In this document: positions 1-11,940 of the stretch, piece after piece
How positions within the stretch are numbered: position 1 is the stretch's first letter
Layout of the letters: every line of letters starts with the position of its first letter
DNA from: Stachybotrys elegans
Taxonomy: Eukaryota > Ascomycota > Sordariomycetes > Hypocreales > Stachybotryaceae
NCBI GenBank assembly: GCA_020746835.1
Contig: JAGPNK010000001.1
Coordinates: 1,674,001 to 1,738,000 of the forward strand
Direction: 5' to 3'
DNA length: 64,000 nucleotides
The notes under the pieces: model-generated
Told to the model about the DNA's origin: nothing
The model's database searches: none
The model's input: the letters and a program-made list of their open reading frames with translations, nothing else
Program-made: the position numbers and the translations under genes

Positions 1-1294
1 CAGTACTACTAATTTGCACCAGGGGGTAAGTGCAGCTCTGTATGCCAAGGCTTCCCCCTCGGCCACATCTGTTTAGTCACTACTGCCCAATTAGGACTGT
101 CTGCCGTACCGGGGGCGTGCCGGAAAGGGGACTCTGTTGTTTCAATCACAATCAACTGTTATTAATCTTTACTTTCGGGTTATCACAAAGCTTGGGTCTC
201 GGGAGCACACCGAGTCAATCTATTGGTATTCGATCTGCTAGCACCTGTCAGCAGAGCCCGGTCTGGTCCACGGCGATGGGCTGCCACCCAGAGTTTGGCC
301 TCACTTGGTTGACCTCAGTCGAGGGAGGAGGTGCCCTGTGCTTCGTATTGTCCGAAGACGCAAAAACACCTTCCTGAATCAATCAGTAGGCTGAGACCAA
401 GAGTTCAAGAGAAATTGCCCGTTGCTATCACGGAGCAAAGGGTTGGCTAACCCCGGGCGACTAGGCATCCATCCTTCCAGGTTCCAGGGCTCGTGGCAAA
501 CTAGGGGGTTACAGGTCTGTATGTGGGTGCGTTTGCTTTCCCCCCCTTAACAATCATCTTAATGACAAGATTCTGAAGAGAGAGAGAAAGAAAGAAAGGG
601 AGAAGGGAGGAACCCGATCAGTTAGCTTGCCTTGTGAGGCAAGCTTTTCATAACGAAAGCACAAGCCCCCCAGGCGTCCCCATCTCATGCCGATTTCCTC
701 CTCCTCCTCCTCCTCCCCCCTCCTCCCTCCCCCCTGTCCCGCTATGGGAGGGAGGGGAGGGGACGGGGGAACGGACCACACTCCATTTGATAGCCTGCGC
801 AGAAACGCATGGCGATTCCCAGAAATTCTGGGCTGTCAGAGAAGGAAAAGAGTGGGCGGCAAGGAAGCACGCATGCATGGCAATGGCAGGGCCGTAGCGA
901 CGACGATAGGCCGAGGTGGGGGGAAGGGCGCCGCTTGGCCGAGAGAAGCTGTAGCTGATTGGAACTGCAATGCTACTATTGCACGTCCATCGACCGGTCC
1001 CTTACATTTGGACGGGGGTGGAGGGTTGGAAAGAGAACAGACGGACGGGGGGTCCCAAGGGCTGTCAAACAGGATGGCAGGACCTGGTGGCTTGATACAA
1101 AATCAAGGGAGACCTCACACCTCGTCTCACCCTCCTTCTCTCATCACCTTCGCCGCCATCGGTTTTCAGTCTTGAGTGTCTCACTCGTCGACGCCATATA
1201 TCCCGAAGTATCACCCCTCCTCTCCTGTAAGGCCGCCGTCCATTCACTTGCAGATCGTAGTATCGCTGTCCGTTCGCCGAATCACACAGCTAAC
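1..1294. other. Left-edge intergenic region
   Basis: I recognise no gene here. The stretch holds only short unconserved ORFs and a strand-asymmetric pyrimidine/purine block around 575-760 that includes a (TCC)7 run at 696-716. The last few hundred bases are presumably the promoter and leader of the flavoprotein gene starting at 1295; an ATATAT stretch lies near 1196-1202. An open frame runs from about 959 into that gene, but its residues before 1295 look non-coding. Confidence 0.6.
696..716 (+). repeat. (TCC)7 microsatellite
   Basis: Seven tandem TCC units sit in a longer C/T-rich tract upstream of the flavoprotein gene. CT-rich tracts are common near fungal transcription starts, but a promoter role here is only inferred. 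Confidence 0.85.
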
Positions 1295-2637
1295 ATGCTG
1301 TCCAGACTTCTCTTCTCCGCGCCCAAAATGGTCAACCACGTCGTGGTCATTGGCGGCTCCTACTGTGGTCTAGGAATCACACACCGCTTGCTCAAGAACC
1401 GCTCGCGCATCCCTGACCTCAAGGTCACGCTCATCTCCAAGGTCCGTCTCCCATCCAGTGAAGAAGGAGAAGGAAAGAAAGAAAGAAGAAAAGAAAGAAG
1501 AGGAAGAAACGAGGGGCTAGAGGGCCCCCTCTCCTTTGTGTAACACGTCATTAACATCCCATTTGTTTGGCTCGGCGCGCAGAACAGCCACCTCTACTGG
1601 AACATTGCCTCTATCAGAGCCATCATCCCCGGCGTCGTCAAATTCGACGAGCTCCTCCAGCCCATCGAGCCCGGCCTGGCCCAGTACGGCCCCGGCAACG
1701 CTGAGTTCGTCGTCGGCTCGGCCACGGGCGTCGACGCGACTGCCAAGACAGTCAAGGTAGCCACCGCGGAAGGGGACCGCGACGTCCCCTACGACTACCT
1801 CGTCATCGCCACCGGCGCAGGCTGCTCAGATGAGTCGATGCCGTGGAAGGCCGACGGCACCTACGAGGAAATCCTCGACTCCATCAAGAAGATGGGCGAG
1901 AAGGTCAAGGCGGCCAAGCACATCACCATTGTGGGCGGCGGCAGCACGGGCTGCGAGCTCTCCGCCGAGCTGCGCTACGAGTTCAAGGACAAGACCGTCG
2001 TCCTCCTGTCCGGCACCCCTGAGCTCATCTCGGGCGACGCCGCCGCAAAGGCCATCGAGAAGGAGCTTGTCAAGCTCGGCGTCGAGATCCGCAAGAGTGT
2101 CCGCGCCGAGTCCACCACCGTGCTCCCGGACGGCAGGACAGAGGTCAAGCTCGGCAACGGAGAGACGCTCATCACCGACCTGTACCTCGGCACCACTGGC
2201 CTCACCCCCAACTCCTCTTTCCTGCCAAAGGACTTCCTGCAGCCCAACAAGTTCATCGACGTCGACGAGCATTTCCGCGTCAGGACCGCCGAGAACGTCT
2301 GGGCTCTGGGTGACGTTGTCTCCCGCCCCAATGCTGCCTATCTGCACACTGATCCCCAGGTGAGCACCCCCTCTTATTGTAAAATGTGCCTTCACTGACA
2401 AGTTAACCCCCTTAGTCTGCTGGTGTGGCCAAGAACATTGAAGCCGCCATTGCCAAGAGGCCTCAGCAAATCGTCAAGAGCATGCCCTTCTCCGCCATCG
2501 TCTGTGCCACGGGACGTGACCGCGGTGCTGGTCGCCTGGGCATTGTCCCAGTCCCGTCCTTCATGGCCTGGGCTCTCAAGGGTCGTACCTTGTCTATCGA
2601 GAGGGCCGCCAGCTACATAAATGGCAGCCACTGGTAA
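1295..2637 (+). CDS. AIF/AMID-like FAD-dependent oxidoreductase
   Basis: Three exons, 1295-1441, 1583-2359 and 2416-2637, give 381 aa. Both introns are phase 0. This is a pyridine nucleotide-disulphide oxidoreductase of the AIF2/AMID type, expected to bind FAD and oxidise NAD(P)H or pass electrons to quinones. The N-terminal VVVIGGSYCGLG is the FAD dinucleotide fold, the middle ITIVGGGSTGCELSAEL is the NAD(P)H Rossmann fold, and NVWALGDV near the C terminus is the second FAD contact. The length matches fungal AMID-like proteins (about 380 aa). The start at 1295 adds a short LSRLLFSAPK-type extension before an alternative Met at 1328; it could be a weak mitochondrial signal. The first intron has a non-standard GTCCGT donor. 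The gene is tail-to-tail with END3, 152 bp away. The family is secure; a cell-death role is not shown by the sequence. Confidence 0.93.
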
Positions 2638-2789
2638 AGAAAAGGACCATCTCGTGGGAATGGAGTACGATTGGGCGTAATGAGTTTTATTTTATACCAC
2701 AAACGTAGATTTAATGAGTAGCCTAGACCTACACGCGACGGGAAATTTGATAAGCGCTTATGCAACAACAACCACATTTCGTCTTGCCA

Positions 2790-4104
2790 TTACCGTCCTG
2801 TCTTCTCCGCGTCAATCTCCGCCCTCAGCTCGTCCAGAACCCGGATCCTCGACGCCAGGTGAGCTTCTAGCCCCTCGATCTGCTCCTTGACCGTCTGCAG
2901 GTCGTCCTGCACGCCTCGGAGGCCGCCTCCCGTAGCACTCTTTCCCTTGCCCTCTTCCAGCTCCCGGAGCTCCTTGCGCTTGTAGTCGAGCAGCTGTTCC
3001 AGCTCCTTCTTGACCAGGGCGGGCTTGGAGTCCCGCTTGCCGCCCTTGCGCCTCTCGGCAATCTCCTCCACCTTGCGCATCTTGTCCTCGAGATCCTGGA
3101 GCTGGCGCTTCAGCCGCACCTCCTCCCAGTCCTCCGTCTTCTCGGTGGAGAAGTCCGTGCCCGACGTCTTGAACCCGCTGCGGCCAAGTCGCGTTAGGTA
3201 CTGGTCTCCAAACTTGGCCTTGCGGCCCGTGGCGGTGGAATCGTCGGCCTTGGTGGCCCAGCGAGAGGCGGCGCCCGTCCTCTGGTTGTCGATCTGGTAG
3301 TCGATCTGGTTTCGCTCGAAGCTGGAGCGCAGGGATGCCGGGACGGTGCGCGGGATGCGGAAGCCTTCGTGGCGGTTGTTGAGGATGTGGAGGAAGGCGA
3401 GGCATGCATCTTTGTTGATGGTTGATCCGGCCGAGGGGTTGATGAGGTTCCAGGCGGATCGAATGTCGGTATCGGGAACATCGAGCGACTCGTATAGGCT
3501 TTCTAGGGCGTTGACTGGCTGTTGTAAGCGTTGCGTTCCGACAATATAGGGGGCGTTTAGGACGTACATGATACCTCTCCCCGCATGTCTCGGTTCTCCT
3601 GGTAAATCTGCTCGTACTTGGCCTTGTCCTGGGGGTTCATATACCAGTCGAAGCCATCCTTGAGTCCCGGGGTATCCGAGTCGTCATCGACCTGCTCGAA
3701 CTGCACCTGCTTGCCGGTCAAGGCTCGGTTGGCCTGGACCAGATGGGCCTTGGATTCAGGCACCATCCAGTCGGGCAGGGTCGGCGGGACATCTGCGTAT
3801 TCCTGGCGAGGTTGTAAGCTTCTGCCACTCTGCGATAAGGGAATGCGGTGGGCGCAGGGGACTATACGCCATTGAGGACGTCAAAGATCAGGCGCATCGC
3901 GACGCAGAACTCCTCAAAGTCGAGGTTGCCGTCATTGTCGACATCCGCCAGATCCCACACCCGTTCTAGCTGGTCATCGCGGAGACCGCTGTTCTTGAGG
4001 ACCGGCGCAGCTTGCTCGCCAGTCAGGAACTTGCCGCCGCCGGTCCGAGCAGTGAAGATGTTCCAGTAGGTCTCGATTTCATGGGACTCGATCTTGGGAG
4101 GCAT
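2790..4104 (-). CDS. END3: End3, EH-domain actin/endocytosis protein
   Basis: Exons on the minus strand are 4104-3868, 3802-3568 and 3514-2790, giving 398 aa. End3 works with Pan1 and Sla1 at cortical actin patches and is needed for endocytosis. The N-terminal EH domain is clear, with a canonical EF-hand loop [12 protein letters not shown] at residues 54-65. Next come the conserved [18 protein letters not shown] block and a second EH-like region ending in [19 protein letters not shown] charged coiled-coil tail carries the family's C-terminal repeats. For intron 2 I chose the donor GTACGT at 3567 and acceptor at 3515 because they restore [16 protein letters not shown], the spacing typical of End3; a GTATCA donor six bases earlier would break it. 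Introns are 65 and 53 bp. The length is near the fungal norm (yeast is about 350 aa). Confidence 0.95.
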
Positions 4105-5751
4105 GATGGCGAGCGAGCGAGGTGGGAGGGGGGTTGACGCAGATAGGGAGGGAGACTTGGCACCTCGATGATGGCGCTCGAGACCTAGCCAGACACAGGA
4201 AGACGGATGGCCTGTGTGACGGGCTAACGGATCGACGGGGGATGTAGAGGACGGCGACGCGAAGATTCGAATCAATTGGCGATGCCGATAATGACCACTG
4301 GTATGATGGGAACAACCTTGAGTGACGACGTCGCCCAGCCTCACCAGCTACTAACCTACTAGGGTATGTACCCAGTACATGGCTCTTTTCCGGAAGCTGC
4401 TGGGAACAAGCTACAAGATGTGTGGGGCTCTAGTAGATGAGACTTACCAGCCTTCCTCTGAGCAGAAACGTGAATGAGCAAGCCCATAGAATATATCTCC
4501 AATATCAGTATAAAGGGTGTGACGTCTTTCGGGATGCATGTTCACGAATGTGAGGGTTACAGAACATGCCCAACATGACCCCCCCATGCAAATATCATGT
4601 CGGCAGGCTTTGATAGGTAGCTGCAAGAGCTGAGTGTCTGATTTGGCATATCTCCGAGATAGTGTCTAGTATAGGGTAGCTAGATGACTCAGCCTGATCT
4701 TAGCACAGGCTGCGCTTCGAGTGAAGATGAAGCTGAGGCAGAATGACAAGCTGAGACAGCATTGACCGCCATAGCACGGAAGCCATGTCTTGTGCTTACG
4801 GGCTGATAATCCATCGACGAGTCTTGCGCCAATTATAGCCACATCTGTGAGAGAAGCTCCGGCCGGCGGGTTTACAGTACGAAGTATCCGTAACCACCTC
4901 GGAGTTCTCTGACTGATCCCCCACTAACCATCCGGCCAAGCAGGAAGGACTGGCAAGCCAAGGGACACGAGTAGCAGGGTTGCGAGGACGGCTCTTTGCA
5001 ACGAGACAACGTTTCTGCCATCACAGGCCAGTCCAAGGCTGACGGGACATTGTCTAAGATGCTGCCGCCCCCCCAAGACCGTCACCAATACCAGAGGCAG
5101 TATAGATTCGCACAGTATCATGCATGGATGGATGCGTCATGCTGCGTGCATGTCTTACGGGACGGACTATCTCAAGCTCCCTGAAAAGTCGCCGACGAGT
5201 TGAAGAGACGAGGGGTGGCGGGAGGACGACTGTCTATCGCTCCGCAGCAGCCGGGTGTCAGAGAGGAGGATCTGTGCTCGCTGACCGTCGTCGGGAATCC
5301 GAGGTACCCCATGGTCGGGAATCGATTCGACGGCATGGCAGAGACAGCAACAGGATCAGTAACGGAAACAAAAACAGAAACAGAATCAAGCACTCGGCGA
5401 CTTACTGTGGGGCGGCTCAGTTGAGAAATCCACCGGTCCAGATTGGAGGGAGGGAGGGGTTGGGCGGTTGGAGGGGCACCACTGCCCACCCACCACAGAG
5501 GTATTCTAGCCGGCCTGGGTCAGTGCTTGAACAGCACTGGCCGATCGACCACCTACTAACTGCCCGTGCCTATTTCTCGGCAAAGACCCTTATTTAGGTA
5601 TCGGAAATTCATCCATATTTCTAGTCGCCTTCTCGACCTTCTCCGTTCCATTGCCGCCCATCTTTATACTCGCCTCTCTCTCTCTACCCTTGGCTCGACC
5701 TTGCATCGCCGCCAGCTTCACACTCCTCGCCCTACCAATACAATCGCCACA
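4105..5751. other. Divergent intergenic region END3/IDI1
   Basis: This 1.65 kb stretch separates two head-to-head genes, so it presumably carries both promoters. I see only short, unconserved ORFs. A CT-rich block just before the IDI1 start (about 5600-5750) looks like a transcription-start region. I could not identify a convincing sterol-responsive element. Confidence 0.55.
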
Positions 5752-6677
<926 letters not shown>

Positions 6678-8599
6678 GGGAAGCCAAGACCTGAAAAAGA
6701 TAAACGAATGGCTGGGCCAAGGGGGCAGGGGGGGGGGGGGGGGATAAGAGTACGATTTGAAGAGGGGGAAAAGCGAGCGAGTTGACTTACACGGCGCGCC
6801 ACCCATGTAATTTATGATTAACTTGCATACCTACTACAACTTAGATATCCAGCCTTTAGTGCCAATGCTCGACGCCATTGAAGATGTGAGAGAACCAAGC
6901 TTCTGGCATTTTCCCTTTATCATTTTCCCTTCCATTTCTTGCCTTGCATCCTCCTCCCCGCGCCCAATTGATTCGTGGGAGCTCCCATCACATGTCTGTC
7001 ACTCCGCTCATGGCTGGTTACACGAGGCGAACCTGGTGACCATGACCATGTATGTGACCGAAGCTACTGCATACCTACCGTCGCTACTATCCTTTACTGC
7101 CCGACCTCCCATGCATTACCACCGTGACTTGCACAACTGCCTGATGCCGCCCCTGTCTCTGCGTGCTCGCCTCATCCACTCTAGCTGGGGTCCCCCCCTT
7201 CCATTTCGATCCATTCCAGGTTGCTGATAGCCAGCCACAACGTCAATCACCAAACCGGTCCAGACACAGACACAGACACACACGCACATGCTCGATGGGA
7301 CGCGCCAATCCTCACGGCCGCAACCGCAACCCTTTCCCCCACGCCGTCTGGCTGCAGTGGCCATCGTGGGGCCTCCGTGCATTAGGTCGCCAATGAGGAC
7401 GTGGCCCTCACCTAGTCATGTCTTATCTCGTGTTCCCTCTTCCAAGGATGACAATGGCAAGAGAGCGACATCGTTGGGCGCCGTCCGCCTCTCCGCCTCA
7501 CCGCGAAGCACACCAAGCTGTCACCTGATGATCCCTGTGCATAACCGCATACACACCGATGCAGCCTGTCACCCCCTCGATGGAGTACTCGTGCTTGGGT
7601 GCTGTCTGCAAGCCTGCGTCCCGACCAATCTCCTCCGCCAGCCCGCCATGGCACCAGTGTCTCTACGAGGCATGTACAAGCGGCCTGCGTCCGCCATTGG
7701 CCGGTTTTGCTAATCATTATGTATCGTTATCTTACTGCTGCCTCTCTACTCTGCCCAGCCGCCGGAACCTCGCTGACCAAACGCGATGATCGCTCTCCCA
7801 CCAAGCCCACGTCATTATTGCTTCTCCCCTCCTTGGTCTGGACCTATGTGAGACTGGCTGGGATGATGGATGGGCCACTACTCTTGTGCGAGACTCCGTG
7901 CATTCCAGACCTCTCAGGCCTCCCTGCCAGTGCGTCGTAGTCCAACCCACTTTGTTCCGCCTCCCAACAGCCGCTGGCTCGAGGTAGGGTGCTTCGGCCA
8001 CGAACAGCTGTGCTATCTTGGGTGCCTTGCTCGCTTCTACTGCCGGCTACCCCACGCCCCGTGGCAGCCTCTAGTCTTGGCTGATGATGTTCCCCGAGAC
8101 CCCTCTTTATTAATGCACGGTCAAGTACGGCCTAAGGTCATGTCCGGGTACACATGGCTCACCTACATAATGCCCAGATGACGCCCGTTCCTGTTCTCGA
8201 ATTCCTCTCTTCCTCTTCTCCTTCTTCTTCTTCCTCCTCTCTACCAAGGGCTCTTCTGTCAACATTGTATCTATCGCTGGGTGCTTCCTCTTGTCATAGC
8301 TGTTAGCTTGGTTCTGAACCACCAGTTACCTCTATACTCTGGGGCCTCTCTGGCTCTTGCTCTCTCATCACTGCCTGAATCAAATACGTCGTCATCTCCA
8401 TCCTTCACTGCCCATCGTGTCACCCTCTGCACTCTTGTTTACCTGAGCACCTCACTTTGTGGAAGAATACCCAGAGCCAAGTGTGATTGCTTCATATCCT
8501 ATTGCATCGTCGAGCGTCCTCTCTCGGCTTATATCACGTCCCATCCCCTCCCGCCCACGTCCCCCCTTTCAAGACTTAGTCCCGGTCAATACCATATTG
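6678..8599. other. Intergenic region IDI1/GNAT
   Basis: This 1.9 kb stretch has no recognisable gene. It holds a G16 run at 6728-6743 and a CA/GACA-rich patch near 7262-7290. From about 8200 it becomes pyrimidine-rich, consistent with the promoter and leader of the acetyltransferase gene. The ORFs present are short and unconserved. Confidence 0.55.
6728..6743 (+). repeat. G16 homopolymer downstream of IDI1
   Basis: Sixteen consecutive G residues follow a G5 run, inside the probable IDI1 3' UTR. Such a run could form a G-quadruplex in the mRNA and is also a common place for sequencing error. Confidence 0.8.
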
Positions 8600-8717
8600 A
8601 TGTCGGTTGACCTCCGAACAAGCCTCAATTGTCTACGACACCCCTCCAGGTTTATGCCCGTTTCGAGAAGCCAGCTTTCGCAGGTTCATACGGGCGACAG
8701 TGTACAGAATATTATAC

Positions 8718-8801
8718 GTGAGTAGACGGGTTGGATGCCCAAGGACAATGTGCTTTCTCTTCCACTTCCCGTCGTTGCTAAATCTCCCTCGCCGCCTCTA
8801 G
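8718..8801 (+). other. Predicted 5' UTR intron of the GNAT gene
   Basis: A canonical GTGAGT donor at 8718, a TTGCTAAAT branch-like site near 8777 and a CTCTAG acceptor ending at 8801 define an 84 bp intron ending 17 bp before the ATG at 8819. Splicing joins an upstream AUG frame from 8600 to a stop at the GAGTGA just before 8819. The leader therefore carries a spliced uORF of about 44 codons that ends immediately upstream of the main start. Transcript data would be needed to confirm it. Confidence 0.5.
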
Positions 8802-8818
8802 GAAATTACATCGAGTGA

Positions 8819-9793
8819 ATGCCCAGCATGGCGCAAGTAACCAAATCCGTGACCATTGTCGAGCTCAGAAGGAGGTCCCTTGTGCCTCAAACTTGGGAGC
8901 ACGGTGTGCGAACTATTGGTATAGCCGAGTCTTCCGAGGCAGGTCGCTCGCTGGCCCATTCGTTTGCTGCTGATGCCCTGAGCCAGTATCTCCTTGACGG
9001 CGACGACATGGCCGAGTACTCGGACGAGCACAAATGGAAGCTTCACGTTGACATCATGACGTACATTGTCGCCGCCCACTGCTACAAGGGCATCGTCACG
9101 ACCATTGGCCCTGACTACGATGCCATTGCGTTGTGGTAAGCCTCTCATCCACCCCTCGAAGGTGATGGAACTGACACACCTAGGATGCCTCCGGGCAAGA
9201 ACGCCGATGACTGGTGGACCATGCTTAGAAGCGGTATGTGGCGACTCTACTACCAACTCTCAGCCGAAGGTCGGAACCGTTACTACAACGAGCTGCTACC
9301 TGTCTTGCACCATACCAAGGAAGAGGTCATGGGCGAGCGAGACAACGATTGCTACTACCTCGTCTACATTGGGACCAAGCCGAACGCACGTGGCAAAGGC
9401 TATGCTTCCAAGCTAATCCTGGATATGATGGCCAAGGTGAGCCCCCCCCTTTCCCAACATTAATGACGGCATGGGGGGCATGCTGGCACAGCGCCGTCTG
9501 TATTATTATTTCAACGCAGCTAACACGTGGCATCATCTTGACTGGCTTCATAGGCTGACGCAGAGAACCGTCCCATCTACCTCGAGTCAAGCTCGCTGAA
9601 GAACAACACCTACTACGCCAAGTTCGGCTTCGAGATGAAGAGAGACATCTCCTTCAAGCGCGGAGGCGTCCCTGTCGTGCTATACATCATGGTCCGTGAG
9701 CCCCAGCCCCGGAAGCTTGCTTACTCTGCCTCCATCAGGTATGAGGACGCCGGGATGGAGCAGCTCGTCACTCTCAAGGCGGGTCAGATGTGA
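8819..9793 (+). CDS. GNAT-family N-acetyltransferase
   Basis: Exons 8819-9135, 9184-9436 and 9554-9793 give 269 aa. The fold is recognised from acetyl-CoA binding motif A, YIGTKPNARGKGYASKLI, where RGKGYA is the R/Q-x-x-G-x-G/A pyrophosphate loop. Motif B follows as IYLESSSLKNNTYYAKFGF. This layout is typical of the fungal GNAT group that resembles yeast Mpr1-like and uncharacterised small-molecule acetyltransferases. The substrate cannot be told from sequence. The N-terminal 100 residues include an acidic DGDDMAEYSDEHKWK segment and no signal peptide. A second in-frame Met lies three codons downstream (8828). The intron 1 junction splits the Trp codon of IALW-MPPG. The upstream leader seems to contain an intron and a uORF. 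Confidence 0.9.
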
Positions 9794-10244
9794 GCAGGTG
9801 TCGCACCGCTAGCATACACAGGGAGGAAAGCGAGTGGGTGGAGGCAGGTGACAGTGATTGACATGAGACGGGTGGCCAAGGATGTCATCATTGTGAGTGC
9901 TGTGACTTCTCACGTCCGCTCCTTGACATGAGTTATGATTTCGTGTTTGTGTTTCAACCTGTGGTCTTGGGAGGACAGCCTGTCTTGGGCTTCCCCTCTC
10001 AGTCGCATCGACAGTCGCTACCGGGACGCAATGCCTTTTCTGCTTTCTGCCCTTGCATTTCAGTCACTCTTTTGTTCGCTATAGTGTAGTCGACGGAAGA
10101 TGGGTCATTCGTTTCAACAAAACCAATAAACAATCACATTCCTTCATCAAGATGCTCCAACTGTATCCGTAACCAGCCTTTTAACACCCCATCCCTTTTT
10201 TGTAAATTGAATCTGCCATCAGCCGTTCGTCGTAGCACGTATGC
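9794..10244. other. Convergent 3' intergenic region GNAT/RFA2
   Basis: A 451 bp spacer between two tail-to-tail genes. I see only 3'-UTR-like sequence, including AAACCAATAAACAATCAC at about 10119-10136, which resembles a poly(A) signal region on the plus strand. Confidence 0.5.
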
Positions 10245-11182
10245 TTAGTATTGCAAGATAGCCCACGTCTCCTCATCCACCGTCGTGAAAATCATACCCT
10301 GGCTCAGCAGCTCGTCGGCTCCCGTCAGCACGTCGCGAACCGACATGTTGGCTGAACCGGTAATCACGTTGAGGTGGATGCCTTCGTTGCCGCCCGGTGC
10401 GTCTTTTAGGAACATGTACAGCTTTCTAGCCGCGGGGGAGCAGCCCGAAAGCTGTGGGGGAACATCGCCGGTACTTGTCTCGTTGCCATATGTAACACCG
10501 CCGCCGCCATCCACAAACATGCTGTCCTGGTCGGGATCAGCGCCGTTAAGCCCACGTGCCTTTTGCAGGTGGACGTAGGTAGCCTCGAGGAGGTGGTAGT
10601 TGACCTCGTTGAAGTCGGTCACGGCACGGACGTGGTCGGCGTTGATGCTGCGGCGGCTGCCGGCGACCTTGATGAAGCCGAAGACGCGGACAAATGAGTC
10701 GTTGTCAAACGTCTCGATGGGCTGGTCCTTCTTATCCGGGGGGATCCAGCGCTGGACATCGATCTGGCCGGTTCCGTCGTCGATTCTGTAGCTGACGTGC
10801 GTGGCCTGTGGGTTGGAGCGGCGGACCTGGCCGATGATTGTGACCTGCGAGGTGGCCTCGCCGTCGACGTGAAACTTTGCGTCGGGGGACTCCTCGGCGT
10901 CGAGGACCTGCTTGATGGTAAGGGGGCGCAACGTCTGGTTGTTGAAGTCCTGTTTTCCTCAGAAGTTAGCACGAGAAGCATCTTGCGAGGTAGAACCAGG
11001 ACAAGTCTTACCCTGCCGCCACCGCCGCCTTGGCTGCCCTGCTGGGAGTCGCCAGCGAAGAAACCCCCAGACTCGTTGCCACCCCTAGAGTAGCCGCCGT
11101 ATGCCGCTGAAACAACAAGTTAGCAAGCAGCCTAGCATTTCTGTTGTGCCTCAGAGGAGATGGGGAAGTCGGCCGTACCCAT
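10245..11182 (-). CDS. RFA2: Replication protein A subunit 2 (RPA32)
   Basis: Exons on the minus strand are 11182-11179 (only ATGG), 11106-11012 and 10949-10245, giving 267 aa. RPA2 is the middle subunit of the heterotrimeric single-stranded DNA binding protein used in replication, repair and checkpoint signalling. The N terminus is a Gly/Tyr/Ser-rich phosphorylation-type tail (AAYGGYSRGGNESGGFF). The central OB fold runs from RPLTIKQVLDAEES through SQVTIIGQVRRSNPQATHVSYRIDDGTGQIDV to YVHLQKARGL. The C terminus is the winged helix (GIHLNVI...DELLSQGMIFTTVDEETWAIL), which binds repair partners. The 4-nt first exon is inferred: it alone provides an ATG joined in frame through a good donor (GGTACG) and acceptor (TTTCAG). 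An MluI cell-cycle box lies 78 bp upstream of the ATG. Confidence 0.94.
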
Positions 11183-11940
11183 TTTGTGCGAAGTTGTTGA
11201 TGGTGATGGTGGTGCAATGGGAATCAGGTATCGTGAACATTTCACGGTGGACGCGGAAGACGCGTTGCGGCGCGAGTGCCGTTTAATTGCCCCGCGACAC
11301 CCACACCTGCTCCTCCTCCAGGCAGGCAGCTGGCTCCAGCTCTTCTCAGGCGCTGGATGCACCCGCGCCCTATCAAAGGCATGTTGGGCCACTGTAATTA
11401 GCTTGTATGTAGGTAAGTACTCTTCTGCCGAGTTTTGCTGCAGAGATACCTGCCCAAGGAGCTAATGGGCCTTGCCTCGGCAGGCAGCGGGCACTAGTAG
11501 GCCGCAGAGGTACCGGGCCTGGAAGAAACGCGACAGTGGTACTCGAAGCACTCTGCGTGGATGTGTGAACAGCCAAGTACCTCAGCTGCCCAATTGCGCC
11601 TGCAGTACTTTCATAATTCCCCAGGTAGCGCCGCGCCCCAAGCTTCTGACATATGATGCCTGCGCTGTCCAGTGCATGCTGGCAATCTTAGCCTGGCTAC
11701 TATGATAGGCCGGACCGGGAAAATCGTAGAATCGAATGTGTTTACTGTCCCTTGTCCATCATCCTCCCTTACCTCCATCAGTCTTCCGGCTTCTTTCATC
11801 TAGAATCGCTCATACTCCCCCTCCCGCTCGAACTCCCTCAGTATACATCGACCGAGCAGCCGACGACACGAAACGATACGCCTCTACTGTCTCTAGACGA
11901 CTGTCCACATCCCTTGCCTTCGTCTAGCCTCGGCTTCATC
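11183..11940. promoter_or_regulatory. Shared divergent promoter RFA2/Lon
   Basis: A 758 bp stretch separates two head-to-head genes and has no credible ORF. It contains one ACGCGT box near RFA2, a CCAATT at about 11589 and CT-rich sequence just before the Lon start. Promoter function follows from position only. Confidence 0.6.
11260..11265 (+). promoter_or_regulatory. MluI cell-cycle box (MCB) at RFA2
   Basis: The palindrome ACGCGT lies 78 bp upstream of the RFA2 ATG, with a near-match ACGCGG at 11251. MCB elements bind MBF (Mbp1-Swi6) in yeasts, and RPA genes are classic MBF targets at G1/S. The match is exact, but a 6-mer can occur by chance. Confidence 0.5.
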
